Shown one piece after another: positions 41,839-51,916 of a DNA stretch of 64,000 nucleotides; position 1 is the stretch's first letter, and each line of letters starts with the position of its first letter. The notes beneath the pieces were generated by a model. That model was not told the DNA's origin and ran no database searches. It worked only from the letters and a program-made list of their open reading frames with translations. A program made the position numbers and the translations under genes. The DNA lies in assembly GCA_010909725.1 (NCBI GenBank), contig JAACMV010000021.1, positions 769,469 through 833,468 on the forward strand, given 5' to 3'. The DNA is from Picochlorum sp. 'celeri'. Lineage: Eukaryota > Chlorophyta > Trebouxiophyceae.

Positions 41839-42591
41839 CTATTGATCCTCGTCCATCTCCTCATCCTGCTGTTGCAATCTCTCCTCCAGTTTGGCAACTT
41901 CTTCCATGGTAGATGCAGAGGCAATCGCTGCCTTGATTGCCATCAATTTCTCTCGACTAGGTCCCTTCTTCGTACTAGGCTCACTACGAGACCCCTTGGT
42001 CGATTCCTTCTCCTTCCGAGTCCGCGGTGCCGGAGCAGCCTTGTTCCCAAACTCCTTCTCAGCCTGCTCCCTCTCAGATGCCGTCACCTTTCGGTAATCC
42101 AGCATCTTCAACTTCTTGCACCTACTAATAATGAAAAGTCTATACCCAGGTTCTTTCGTCACGGGGTTATCCACCAGACTGAGGTACGTCAATTTCCCCA
42201 GCAGACCCAGGGGTTCCAGAGTGACCAGGTCTGACAGTTTATTATTCGTCAATATCAGCAATTCTAGATTCGGTAAAGCCTCTCCCAGAGAATCTGAAAT
42301 CCTTTCAATTCGATTATTATTCATATGAAGGCTGCTCAATCGCCTCAGTTTCGGAAATCCATCTAGTTTTGTAATGGCATTATCAGACACGTCAATGCTA
42401 TCAAACTGGTTCTCTGTTGTCCCTAGATTTTCAAGTATCGCTATGCTGTTCCCTCGAAGATCTAATTCGTACTGGTCGATGCAATTCATGTACTGTGGAC
42501 TGCGCAGAACCAGCTCAGGTGTGAGCCTGCCAATCACTCTCGGTCCTAACAGGGCGCCGCTGCGTCGAGTATAGCCGTCTGTGTCAGTCAT
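41839..42591 (-). CDS. SNRPA1: U2 snRNP protein A' (U2A')
   Basis: A 250-residue intronless protein with the U2A' leucine-rich repeat fold. It pairs with U2B'' on stem-loop IV of U2 snRNA. Repeats run from YELDLRGNSIAILENLG through FDSIDVSDNAITKLDGF, LSSLHMNNNRI and LELLILTNNKLSDL to LTYLSLVDNPVTKEPGYR. The cap region LFIISRCKKLKMLDYRKVTASEREQAEKEF is diagnostic for U2A'. The C-terminal tail is charged and carries an acidic end. Confidence 0.95.
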   Translation of the reverse strand: MTDTDGYTRRSGALLGPRVIGRLTPELVLRSPQYMNCIDQYELDLRGNSIAILENLGTTENQFDSIDVSDNAITKLDGFPKLRRLSSLHMNNNRIERISDSLGEALPNLELLILTNNKLSDLVTLEPLGLLGKLTYLSLVDNPVTKEPGYRLFIISRCKKLKMLDYRKVTASEREQAEKEFGNKAAPAPRTRKEKESTKGSRSEPSTKKGPSREKLMAIKAAIASASTMEEVAKLEERLQQQDEEMDEDQ

Positions 42592-42786
42592 GGTGAATTA
42601 ATTTTATATATATATGCATGGTACTGTTGGAGATGGAAGGATGTTTCATACGATCATCATGGTTTTTTTTTTCTTTGGTGATGTTTTAATGTTTTAAAGA
42701 AGGAATTTGCGTTCCAAACTGGTCAACATGCGTGATACTGGATGCCATCTTTGCCTATAATTAATAAATATATACCTGTAATAGGG

Positions 42787-42796
42787 TATATAAAAA
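42787..42796 (+). promoter_or_regulatory. TATA box upstream of RFT1
   Basis: TATATAAAAA lies 53 bp before the RFT1 start codon. It is directly followed by a CTCTC-GCAA-GAGAG hairpin (42797-42810). Confidence 0.45.
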
Positions 42797-42848
42797 CTCT
42801 CGCAAGAGAGGGAGGGCTGGTTGTCTTCAGAGAGGAAGAAGAAGAAGA

Positions 42849-44538
42849 ATGACGAGTAGTTCTTCTTCTCAGAATGTTGTCCTTGTTGGTTTCTTGAGAC
42901 TGTTTGGTTCGTCTTACAGATGGTCTACGTCGTCGAGCATGGCCGAAATACTCACATGCATGTTGATGATTGTGTGTAGGATCGCAGCTTGGGGCGAGAA
43001 TCTTGACATTTGTGCTCAATCTTGTAGCAGCAAGGTTGCTCAGTCCAGATGACTATGGTGTTTCTGCTGTGCAGTTTCATCTCATTAATTCATCAATTGT
43101 GTTTTTGAGCAGAGAGGGGGTGCGGCGAAGTTGTCTTCGTATTGAATATGACGGATCGAATCAATTCAAATTACTGTGTGCATCGTTGATGGCTGTGCCT
43201 GCTGGGATACTGTTTTCGGTATCTGGAATACTGTTGGTTGGACACATGACTGTTGGTCATACATATCAGGTGGCTGCCCAAATGCAATGCATCGCTGCTC
43301 TCTTGGAAATTATATCCGAGCCTTTCTACATCTTTTCGACCGCTCGGATGTGGTTTGCAGTGAGGACTGGGTGCGAAGCAGGAGCAAATATTGTAAAGAA
43401 TTTTGTGTCCGTCTACTTGCTGGCTCGGGGACATGTTGCCCCGAGTATGGCAATGTCGTGGGGTCAGATGGCGTATGGAGGCAGTTTGCTAGTATTCTTT
43501 ATGATGAGTTTTACCCTGTTTGATCCACTGTGGGCGGGATCGATTGTTCGGTATGCATCATCATCTTGGCGCAGGATGTCTGTCGATGCAGAAACAATGG
43601 CGCTCTATTGGGCATTCAGTGTCCAGGCTGCCGGTAAATTGGTATTGGCAGAAGGCAGTAAGGCAGTGTTAGCGATTGTCACAAGTCCTGCAGTTCAAGG
43701 GGTGTATGGATTGGTGAATAATCTTGGGTCTCTGGTGGTGAGGACGCTGTTCCAACCCTATGAGGAGATTGTTTTTGTGGCATTTAGCAAAGAAGGGGGT
43801 CATACGACGTCGAAAGTTCGATTGACATCTCAATCAGACTTGTTATCAAGTTTGTGTCAATGTATATGTATCGTTGGGGGTATATCAGCATGTTTTGGCC
43901 CGTCATATTCGTATGTGGCGTTGAGAATCTTGTATGGAGAGAGGTGGGCATCCAGTGATGCGCCAGCAGCTCTTGGTCTGTACAGCATATATGTCGCTCT
44001 TTTGGCCTTGAATGGGACATTGGAAGCGTTTTTGCATGGAGTTGCTGATAAAAAATACTTGCATCAGAATAATATGGTGCTTGTGATCACCTCTCTGATA
44101 CACATTGGACTGAGTGTTGGTGCTGTCACAATGTATGGTGCCCTTGGGCTCTTGATGGCAGACAGCGTCAATATGATTTTAAGGATACTGTATTGTCGAG
44201 TATTTATGAGTACGTACTTTGAAAGGATTGGAGGCTTGAAAGCGATTCGAATAGGTCCTTCAGCAAGGACTGTTATGGTCTTGGTGACCAGTCTGTGCTG
44301 CACCAAGGTGTCACAGGCTGTGTTTTTACCAGACACATTGACTGGGTATGACAGATATCTTGGTCCAGTTCAAAAGGTGTTGGATATAGCCTCGACGATC
44401 GGGTTGTATCACAGGATGGCTGCGCATGTGTCCATCGGAGCAGTATTCTTGGCTGCAGTGGTGCTGACCGTGTATCGTCATGACATGGGCAGGTTGGAGA
44501 TGGCATTCAGGAATGTACGCAAAGAGCATCAAACCTAA
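42849..44538 (+). CDS. RFT1: RFT1-like ER glycolipid flippase-family protein
   Basis: Exons 42849-42906 and 42980-44538 give 538 residues. RFT1 belongs to the MOP flippase superfamily and is needed for N-glycosylation after Man5GlcNAc2-PP-dolichol is made. About a dozen hydrophobic segments are present. The motifs GARILTFVLNLVAARLLSPDDYG and SSIVFLSREGVRRSCLR at the N-terminus and DAPAALGLYSIYVALLALNGTLEAF later are typical. The donor of intron 1 is less certain (GTTCGT at 42907; GTTTCT a little upstream also keeps frame). Confidence 0.9.
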
Positions 44539-44613
44539 AGGCAAATGATAATATATACGTATTTATTTGTATAGATATCGATACTGTGAATGGATTCCCG
44601 ATATTTCGCATGA

Positions 44614-46347
44614 ATGACGGTATTGTTTGCACATGCTCGACATGCCGTCAGGAGTGCACGGGCGGTGAGGCATTCTGCGGGGAGTTTCCTTGGGAGATGG
44701 TACACGACAGATGATTCTTTAGAATTTGATGTGTGCATTGTCGGCGCAGGGGTTGCAGGGTTGAGTTCAGCAATTAGGTTGAAGCAGCTTGCTCAGGACA
44801 AGGGCAAAGATGTGTCTGTTTGTGTGCTTGAAAAGGGCAAGGAGGTGGGATCACACGTTCTGAGTGGTTGTATTTTGGAGACTCGATCCTTGGACGAGTT
44901 ATTGCCTGGGTGGAAAGAAGATTCCTCCTGTCCAGTGAAGCAGGAGGTGACGAGAGATAGTTTATACTTGTTCTCCAAGCGGGCTGCGATTCCGTTGCCC
45001 AAGGTCAAAGCCATGAGGAACAAAGGGAATTATGTGGTGAGTTTGAGCCAAACAGCACGATGGTTGGGGAAAAAGGCAGAAGAGCTTGGGGTCGAAATAT
45101 TTCCAGGGTTTGCAGCGCAGGATTTATTGTTTAGAGGTGGGATTGTTCAGGGTGTGAGGACGGGAGAATTTGGGCGTGCCAAAACAGGAAAGGAAAAAGC
45201 ATCATATGTTCCTGGAATAGAAGTCAAGTCCAAATTGACCTTTTTGGCCGAAGGATGTCGAGGGAGTCTCAGCGAGAGTGCAATTCAGACGTATTCTTTA
45301 CGGGACAAGGGCCATGCAGATCCCCAGACATATGCGCTGGGAATCAAAGAAATTTGGAAGGTGAAGCCTTCGGTTCACAAGCCAGGTCATGTGTGGCATT
45401 CCATAGGCTACCCTCTCCCTCACAATGTGCATGGTGGGGCTTTTTGTTATCACATGGGGGCTGACCATATGGTGTCCTTGGGGCTTGTCGTGGCACTCGA
45501 TTATTCTAATCCCTATACATCCCCATACGGAGAATTTCAAGAGCTAAAGAGGCATCCAAAAGTTGCAAGTCTTCTTGAAGGAGGGGAATGCATTGAATAT
45601 GGCGCACGGTGTCTTAATGAAGGTGGTTTGCAAAGCCTTCCACACCTAGAATTTCCTGGTGGAGCACTTGTGGGAGACTCTGCTGGATTTTTAAACGCAC
45701 AGAAAATAAAAGGAGTACATACAGCTATGAAGAGCGGGATTATAGCTGCTGAAAAAGCATTTGAGGGTGCTCTCTCCATGGATGGTTATGATGATGCTGT
45801 ACGGGATTCGTGGATATATGAGGAGCTCTACAAGGCAAGAAATATCAGACCAGGATTCTCGCTGTTGAATCGATACGGTGGATTGGCGTATGCAGCTTTG
45901 GATTCAATCGTTTTGCGAGGGAAAGCGCCATGGACGTTGAAAATGCACAAGCAAGACCATGAACATCTTTCCCCAGTGAAGGACATGTCTGTGCAGGATA
46001 GACTGGTCTATCCTGCACCAGATGGTATCACAACGTTCCATATCACAGAAAGCTTATATCGAAGTGGCACGAACCACGAGCACGATCAACCTTCGCACTT
46101 GAAGCTTAAGAATCCAAAGATTCCATCTGTGGTGAATGCCCCTCTCTATGGAGGGCCAGAGGAGCACTACTGCCCCGCTGCAGTATATCAATACGCACAG
46201 GAGAGTGATGATAACGCCCTTCCATCACTGGAAATTCATGCACAGAACTGTTTGCATTGCAAAGCGTGCGATATCAAAGATCCTTTGAGAAATATCACAT
46301 GGACTCCACCAGAGGGTGGTGGTGGGCCATCATACTCGAATTCGTGA
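44614..46347 (+). CDS. ETFDH: electron-transfer flavoprotein:ubiquinone oxidoreductase
   Basis: A 577-residue intronless protein. It takes electrons from ETF to ubiquinone at the inner mitochondrial membrane. The N-terminal 30 residues (Arg/Ala/His-rich, ending SFLGRWYTT) form a mitochondrial presequence. FAD-binding CIVGAGVAGLSSAIRL is at about 42. GSHVLSGCILE, the membrane-insertion part and GDSAGFLNAQKIKGVHTAMKSG follow. The 4Fe-4S cluster ligands are in YCPAAVY and NCLHCKACDIKDP near the C-terminus. In plants it serves amino-acid and lipid breakdown in the dark. Confidence 0.97.
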   Translation: MTVLFAHARHAVRSARAVRHSAGSFLGRWYTTDDSLEFDVCIVGAGVAGLSSAIRLKQLAQDKGKDVSVCVLEKGKEVGSHVLSGCILETRSLDELLPGWKEDSSCPVKQEVTRDSLYLFSKRAAIPLPKVKAMRNKGNYVVSLSQTARWLGKKAEELGVEIFPGFAAQDLLFRGGIVQGVRTGEFGRAKTGKEKASYVPGIEVKSKLTFLAEGCRGSLSESAIQTYSLRDKGHADPQTYALGIKEIWKVKPSVHKPGHVWHSIGYPLPHNVHGGAFCYHMGADHMVSLGLVVALDYSNPYTSPYGEFQELKRHPKVASLLEGGECIEYGARCLNEGGLQSLPHLEFPGGALVGDSAGFLNAQKIKGVHTAMKSGIIAAEKAFEGALSMDGYDDAVRDSWIYEELYKARNIRPGFSLLNRYGGLAYAALDSIVLRGKAPWTLKMHKQDHEHLSPVKDMSVQDRLVYPAPDGITTFHITESLYRSGTNHEHDQPSHLKLKNPKIPSVVNAPLYGGPEEHYCPAAVYQYAQESDDNALPSLEIHAQNCLHCKACDIKDPLRNITWTPPEGGGGPSYSNS

Positions 46348-46396
46348 ATTTATTTATACGTCTTACAAGGCCATTACAACCCACATGCTATAATAA

Positions 46397-46854
46397 TTAC
46401 TTGTTCTTCTTTGTACCACGGAGCTTCTTTGTGCGGTTCTTTCTCTCCTTTCTCTGCTTTCTAGATTTTTCTACGGCTTCAGCAAGACCATTTCTGATCA
46501 AGCGGTACTTTGGCTCAAACTTCTTTGCTGCCTCAAGGTTGTCGTAGATGAGTCCGAATCCAGTGGACTTGCCTCCTCCGAACTGAGTTCTGAGGCCGAA
46601 CACGAAAACGCACTTCTCATCCTTGACGTCATACATCTTTGCCAGACGCTCCTGAAGCTCAGCCTTGGACACATTGGCACGTCCTGGGTGGATCACATCA
46701 GTAATCTACAACACAGCCATTACAAGTATCAGATACATCACATTCGACAGCATCATCTGTCAACCATCACAAAGCAACGTACGAATTGTCTGCGTGACAA
46801 GAGCCTATTGGTCATGAACTTGCGAGTCCTCACAGTGCAACTCTTTTCCGCCAT
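46397..46854 (-). CDS. RPS24: 40S ribosomal protein S24 (eS24)
   Basis: Exons 46783-46854 and 46397-46705 (donor GTACGT) give 126 residues. eS24 is a eukaryote/archaea small-subunit protein. [24 protein letters not shown] joins to [27 protein letters not shown] at the intron. [42 protein letters not shown] is fully typical. The tail is a basic [10 protein letters not shown]. It converges with ETFDH with 49 bp between the two stops. Confidence 0.97.
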
Positions 46855-47125
46855 CTTGCCGAGATTAAACTAATCTGTATCACAAAAGGATATAAAAATC
46901 AGTCAGATATGTCATTAAGGGTCAAAGAATTAAAAAATGTTGGGCCCGCAGACAGCAGCCTCCGCCGGCTTGGCGATTTCAGATCTTCACCCCATCAAAC
47001 GACCCCTTCGATAGGATACCAGGCCAGACAAAGACAAACAGAGAGAGACAGCGTCGCGGCGAAAATTACCACACTACCGTCCTAAATAGGCGGCTGCGAT
47101 CACATTTCTCCTCCAGTATTCACTA

Positions 47126-47264
47126 GCAAAATACTCGAGGGCTTGATGATCACAGGGAAGCGAGGTGCCCTCCATGTTTCCTCTGCCGGCGTCTGGCATC
47201 ACACCACAACGGGACCAATCGCCTACCATGTACCCATTGATCCTCACAAATACCATACCTGTGA
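47126..47264. repeat. tandem duplication, copy A
   Basis: About 135 bp, nearly identical to 47745-47876. Only three single-base indels separate the copies over most of the length. On the minus strand this copy reads as an open segment containing GMVFVRINGYMVGDWSRCG. Confidence 0.85.
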
Positions 47265-47744
47265 AAGTTACAAAATGGGAGTGATTGGCCATGGCCAGTC
47301 CTGAGGGCAGACGATCCAGTCGGCAAAAATTTGAAATTTTACAAAGGTTGGTTTGAGCCAAGTTCACTTGAGCGATATAGAGGGCCTGAGAGGAAGAAGA
47401 GGAAGAATGTTTTGAATGATAACTAGCTTCAAGTATGAAGATATGCTGTATATTAGACTTAATCAGCAGCTACTGAACAGGGTTCCCTGGTGGAGGTTGG
47501 CCAACCATGCTCTCAAGGACCAGAAATGGAGCCAAGTGGTGATTTTTTGAGCATGATGGCTACTCAAGAGTATTAAATGTCATATTTGATGAATAAACGC
47601 ATTAAAACCCTTTACAGGAGCTTCTAAGGCGCATTATCCATCTTTATATTTTTGAGGCGATTTCTGTTTTTCACGCACCTACCGACTACTTTTGTGAGAG
47701 CACTCCTGACGGGAACAGCAGAATTAATTAAGAGTGGCCTCACT

Positions 47745-47876
47745 GCAAAATACTCGAGGGCTTGATGATCACAGGAAGCGAGGTGCCCTCCATGTTTCCT
47801 CTGCCGGCGTCTGGCATCACACCACAACGGACCAATCGCCTCCATGTACCCATTGATCCTCACAAATACCATACCT
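47745..47876. repeat. tandem duplication, copy B
   Basis: Second copy, about 619 bp from copy A. It lacks one G in two G runs and one A relative to copy A. Each indel shifts the minus-strand frame, so at most one copy could still be coding. Confidence 0.85.
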
Positions 47877-48024
47877 TGATGACAGTTACAATAATATAAA
47901 TTGGGATGGTTGCTTGGAAGGCCACTGGCCGCACTCTATGTCCACCGAATACATGGCCTCACGACCGCCTCCCGAATCCCTTGTCCAAAAAGTGTCCCTC
48001 ATGTGTTACATGTAAAAACATATT

Positions 48025-48387
48025 CTACGTCGCAGACTCCCCATGACGACTGCCAGAACGCATAGATTCTCTCTGCTGGCGTGTATAATTCTCCCGTCGA
48101 GCTACATCGATTCGCTTCCTATGCCTCTTTACTGTCGACACTGGATCAGCAGTCGGAGGCAGATGAACATACCGAATGGCACTCGCCCTCATGTGCAATG
48201 ATGACGACTTTTGTGTCCTCCCATACACGTCTTTTATCACAACATCCTTCATCACGATGTTCATTCCACCATCCACACTTTCTAGGCGACCCTTGACGAC
48301 GGAATCACTATGGAGCTCCACAATACACTGAGACCCTTCCAACGCCTGCAGAAAGAGCGACAACGTCGCCGGATTCTTTCGCGGCAT
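48025..48387 (-). CDS. Sm-like (LSM) protein
   Basis: A 120-residue intronless protein with a full Sm fold. Sm1 is LSLFLQALEGSQCIVELHSDSVVKGRLESVDGGMNIVMKDVVIKD, with the DGGMN version of the conserved D-x-x-M-N. Sm2 is HMRASAIRYVHLP. A basic tail (VKRHRKRIDVARRENYTRQQRESMR) follows. The IRYVHLP ending recalls SmD1/LSM10-type proteins, but I cannot assign a specific ring. ATG 48387 is preferred over an upstream GTG. It starts 41 bp after the stop of the preceding gene on this strand. Confidence 0.8.
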   Translation of the reverse strand: MPRKNPATLSLFLQALEGSQCIVELHSDSVVKGRLESVDGGMNIVMKDVVIKDVYGRTQKSSSLHMRASAIRYVHLPPTADPVSTVKRHRKRIDVARRENYTRQQRESMRSGSRHGESAT

Positions 48388-48428
48388 CCGCACTCTATCA
48401 ATACAAAAATGAAATGAAATTCTTTGCA

Positions 48429-48902
48429 CTATAACGACGTGGCTCCCATCTCAATATGAAACATCATCCACGCTAAAAGAGTATTGTACAACACAACCAT
48501 GCCAGGTATTGTAAGATTATCCCTCTTGTAACGCTTCTTCGAGAAATGAATCTGCGCCAAATGATCTGCCCGCTTCTTAGACACTGAAGGCTTCTCTCGT
48601 GCAATCTTCTCTCTCGTAGACACCACCCACTTGAGCGAACGTGGCACGTTTGGAGCCTCCTCTGGGCTTGGAACTCTGTAGTATGGACACTTATCCAACA
48701 GAGAGTTGTCTGGAACGAGACCAAACAAACTATGTGATAATTTTGTTAAATTACCAAACGATAAGACGATTGTTGCCAATGTATATCGTAAAAAATGAGC
48801 CTTTTCTACTCGTTCAAACTCGAGAACACTGAAATCAGTCCGCCGGACGTTATACACTCGTTGATGACGCAGGCGATACGCGCTCTTCGCCTTGCATTTC
48901 AT
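48429..48902 (-). CDS. hypothetical protein with two hydrophobic segments
   Basis: I do not recognise this 157-residue protein. A basic N-terminus (KCKAKSAYRLRHQRVYNVRR) is followed by a weak hydrophobic segment (FLRYTLATIVLSFGNL). A proline-containing middle, a strongly basic stretch (KKRADHLAQIHFSKKRYKRDN) and a second hydrophobic segment (MVVLYNTLLAWMMFHIEM) near the end follow. It may be a small organelle or ER membrane protein. Coding status rests on length and tight packing against the LSM gene, and further exons are possible upstream. Confidence 0.45.
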   Translation of the reverse strand: MKCKAKSAYRLRHQRVYNVRRTDFSVLEFERVEKAHFLRYTLATIVLSFGNLTKLSHSLFGLVPDNSLLDKCPYYRVPSPEEAPNVPRSLKWVVSTREKIAREKPSVSKKRADHLAQIHFSKKRYKRDNLTIPGMVVLYNTLLAWMMFHIEMGATSL

Positions 48903-49108
48903 TTCATCCTTTTGTAACTATGAAAATGCCGACAGTCATGTACAGACACAGCATGATGAGAAAAATCATCGCTGTCTTTTTCGTACGAAATATGGAACAA
49001 AATCGATGCTCTGATGGCACCCAAATACCCCTCACACGCCTCCTCATTCCATATGAATCACCATGAATACAAGAAAGAAGCATTAAATCACCGCGGAGTG
49101 CCAATTTC

Positions 49109-50410
49109 ATGTCGTATGTGACTGCCAGAGCGTGGCTTTTCAGAGGGATGCAGCAGAGTCCTACAGAGGTTTCCATGACTGGTAACCTCATGAAAAGGCT
49201 TAAAACCACTTCTTCAGTATCAGCATCATGTATAGAAACACATAAAAGCAGCCTGCCAGCCCAAAAACTCAGCATTGCGCCCATGATGGACTACACAGAC
49301 GTGCATTACAGACAATTGGCTCGTCTCATGTCCAAAAACACATGGCTGTATACAGAAATGGTCGTGGATAAGACATTAATCTTCAATCCAAATCATGATA
49401 AGTTCCTATGGTTCCCTCCTGAGCAGCATCCAATATCATGTCAGTTGGGTGGTAGTGACCCAGAGAGCCTGGCACAGGCTGCCAAAGTGGTGGCGTCGTA
49501 TGGATACGACGAAATTAATTTAAATTGCGGATGTCCTAGTGATAAAGTAGCTGGAGCTGGGTGTTTTGGTGCAGCCATGATGCTACAACCAGAGAATGTC
49601 GCGGCGTGCTGCTCAGCCATGGCAGAGGCAGCTCCCTCCATTCCAATCACTGTCAAATGCCGCATCGGCGTCGACGACGTCGATTCCTACGACAGCCTGC
49701 ATAATTTTATTAGAATTGTTTCCACAAAGTCACCAGTCACGCATTTCATTATTCATGCGAGAAAGTGTCTGCTCAAAGGACTGAGTCCTCATCAGAATAG
49801 AACAGTCCCCCCATTGCGATATGAATGGCTGCTTGCATTGAAACGAGACTTCCCTGATCTTCAATTTTCATTGAATGGGGGCATTCTTACACTGGAAGAA
49901 ACCCGTGCAGCTCTTGACTATCCCTGCGCCCATGGCACGGATGGCATCCATGGGGTCATGATTGGACGTGCAGCGTACAACTCTCCATGGAAAGTGCTCA
50001 GTGGTGCAGATGTTGCCATCTGGAACGAGGACAGCAATCCAGGAAAGAGCAGAAAAGAAGTATTGTACAAGTACGCTGAATACGCTGACGCCATGGTCGG
50101 GAGATGGCACGTGAAGAAGGATGGACATAAAGTTCCCAGTGTCAGAGTACTTGTGAAACCAGTCATTGGCATGTTTGCTGGAGAGAAGAATGGCAAAAAG
50201 TGGAGGGCAGGCGTGGACCAGGCATTGCGAACAGCCACGTCGGTCACCGAGGTATTAGATGCAACCTTACCAATCCTGCCAGATGAGGTACTCGATGCTC
50301 CTCCATACACCGTCGTGCGTGGAGCAACCACACCCACCGTTGCTGACACCATTCTTCCTAGTTTGGGAAAAGAGTTGCCCAAGCTGGAGCCAGTGGCACA
50401 AGAATCATAG
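49109..50410 (+). CDS. tRNA-dihydrouridine synthase, DusA-like
   Basis: A 433-residue intronless flavoprotein that reduces uridine to dihydrouridine in the tRNA D-loop. After a leader of about 50 residues that could target an organelle, the TIM barrel starts LSIAPMMDYTDVHYRQLAR. LNCGCPSDKVAGAGCFGAAMM holds the catalytic cysteine. VKCRIGVDD, FIIHARKCLLKGLSPHQNR and LNGGILTLEE...GVMIGRAAYNSPW are the DusA set. The DusA class is bacterial and plastid-type, so organelle tRNAs are the likely substrate. The C-terminus continues past the helical domain in a low-complexity tail. Confidence 0.93.
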   Translation: MSYVTARAWLFRGMQQSPTEVSMTGNLMKRLKTTSSVSASCIETHKSSLPAQKLSIAPMMDYTDVHYRQLARLMSKNTWLYTEMVVDKTLIFNPNHDKFLWFPPEQHPISCQLGGSDPESLAQAAKVVASYGYDEINLNCGCPSDKVAGAGCFGAAMMLQPENVAACCSAMAEAAPSIPITVKCRIGVDDVDSYDSLHNFIRIVSTKSPVTHFIIHARKCLLKGLSPHQNRTVPPLRYEWLLALKRDFPDLQFSLNGGILTLEETRAALDYPCAHGTDGIHGVMIGRAAYNSPWKVLSGADVAIWNEDSNPGKSRKEVLYKYAEYADAMVGRWHVKKDGHKVPSVRVLVKPVIGMFAGEKNGKKWRAGVDQALRTATSVTEVLDATLPILPDEVLDAPPYTVVRGATTPTVADTILPSLGKELPKLEPVAQES

Positions 50411-50608
50411 TATATTTTTCCAATTTGATGTAATAATTCATTCATTCTTGAATATAGTATACTCGAGTGCATGTGAAGATGGAGGCACGTTTGTAAATGC
50501 ATTTTTGATTGACTGGGGTACATCAGCCGACTTTTGCCATCACCAGCATGTTGGAGTGATTCGAATACATTAACAAGGTAGTTATTTAGATAGTGTGTGG
50601 TTGGGACG

Positions 50609-51896
50609 ATGGACAGGCTTCATACGTGGAAGCTTATGGCTGCGGAAGACATTCTGAATAGTCCGACTGTCAGGGACGGTTGGACTGCTGTGCACGAGGC
50701 TGGAGTTCGGAAAAAGGCTGGTCGAGTCATTTACGAATTGGCAAGTACGATGGTGAACCCGGTGCTGAGAATGTGCGTCCTTATTCTAATCTCCTCTGGG
50801 TTTTCTTCTCTGTCTTGTTTTTCTCTTAAAGGAAGGAAGGATTTGTGTATCGAGTGGGATGGAGTGAATGCATTAGTGTTGTTGATACCGTGTATTAATA
50901 TATATGTATGTATGTGTGCAGGAGTATTGGAACAGCAGGGATGGCCATGACGTTTTTTGTCAGGTTCTACTCAAGAAAGAGCATGGTAAAAAACCACCCA
51001 TTTGTACGTCTGTGGTTGGACTGTGTTCTTAGGAACACATGATATTGCTGATGTGTGTTGAGTGTTGTGTATAGGTGATGGCTGTGGCGTCGTTATTCCT
51101 TGCGGGGAAGGCGAATGACGAACCGCGCAGTTTGAATAGACTCATGACCCAGATGCTCAAACAGTGGTATGGACGGGACAATCCAGAGCTAAAGGAATTG
51201 CTAGCACACCCAGATAGGATGTATGAGTTAAGAAATACGGTGGTTGATGCTGAAGAGATTCTTCTGATCACGTTGGAATTTGATCTGAATGTGGATATCC
51301 TCACCTATGCTCTTGCACAGTTTGTCAGGGATGCTCAGAAGAGCAATGTGCAGGCATTGGCGCCTCTGAGTATGGATGTGTCTCAGGCGCAGTGTAAAAA
51401 AATGTGTAGTAATATCATGAAATGGGAGAGCTTGCTCGTGTTGCAGTATGACGCGAGGACAATAGCGTTGGGGATTTGTCATTATTTCTTAAAGCATGGA
51501 AAGGACATACAGGTTCCCAAGCCAGGAAAGGATGGGAAGGAATGGTACGAAGAGTATGGGCTGTCGGTCGACGCATGTAGTGATATTTGTAGTAAAATCA
51601 GTTCCGCCAATAAACAAGCAAAGAAGGCAATGTCTAAAACTGCCAAGATGAACAGGGAAGGCTCGGCACAAGGAATACCATCTGCATCTCAGAAGCAGCA
51701 GTATTCTCCCATGTATCAATCTCGAGAAGGATCTCCTTCTAAAAAGATTCGTTTGGGTCAGATGAGTGAACTTGATGCGACGCAATCGTGCTTTACACAA
51801 GCATCACAGTATGAACATCCTCCCTCCTCTTCTCAAGGGCCTGGGAATGCAGGTGACGACGATACCGAGAGTCTCGAGGAGGGGGAAATCAGATAA
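50609..51896 (+). CDS. cyclin of the T/K/L (transcription) type
   Basis: Exons 50609-50772, 50922-50985 and 51075-51896 give 349 residues. The first cyclin box is rebuilt by splicing: helix 1 with GVRKKAGRVIYELAS, then SIGTAGMAMTFFVRFYSRKSM and VMAVASLFLAGKANDEPRSLNRLM. The second box follows (ILLITLEFDLNVDILTYALAQFV...ARTIALGICHYFLKHG). The FLAGKANDEPR stretch and the length of the boxes place it with cyclin T/K/L, partners of CDK9/12-type kinases acting on RNA polymerase II. The tail is Ser/Gln-rich with an acidic end (DDDTESLEEGEIR). Confidence 0.83.
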
Positions 51897-51916
51897 TCTT
51901 AGTATATTTATTTTTG

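Larger units (their letters stand above)
46855..48024. other. 1.2-kb gene-poor region holding a decayed tandem duplication
   Basis: The longest stretch without a supported gene in the window. It contains two copies of a sequence of about 135 bp (listed separately) and GC-rich patches near 46942-47060. No RNA gene was recognised. Part may be a degraded gene or mobile element. Confidence 0.5.

Noticed and set aside
48904..49284. Minus-strand frame of 126 codons with a hydrophobic end
   Set aside because: Its first half overlaps the start of the dihydrouridine synthase gene in antisense. The hydrophobic end alone is not enough.
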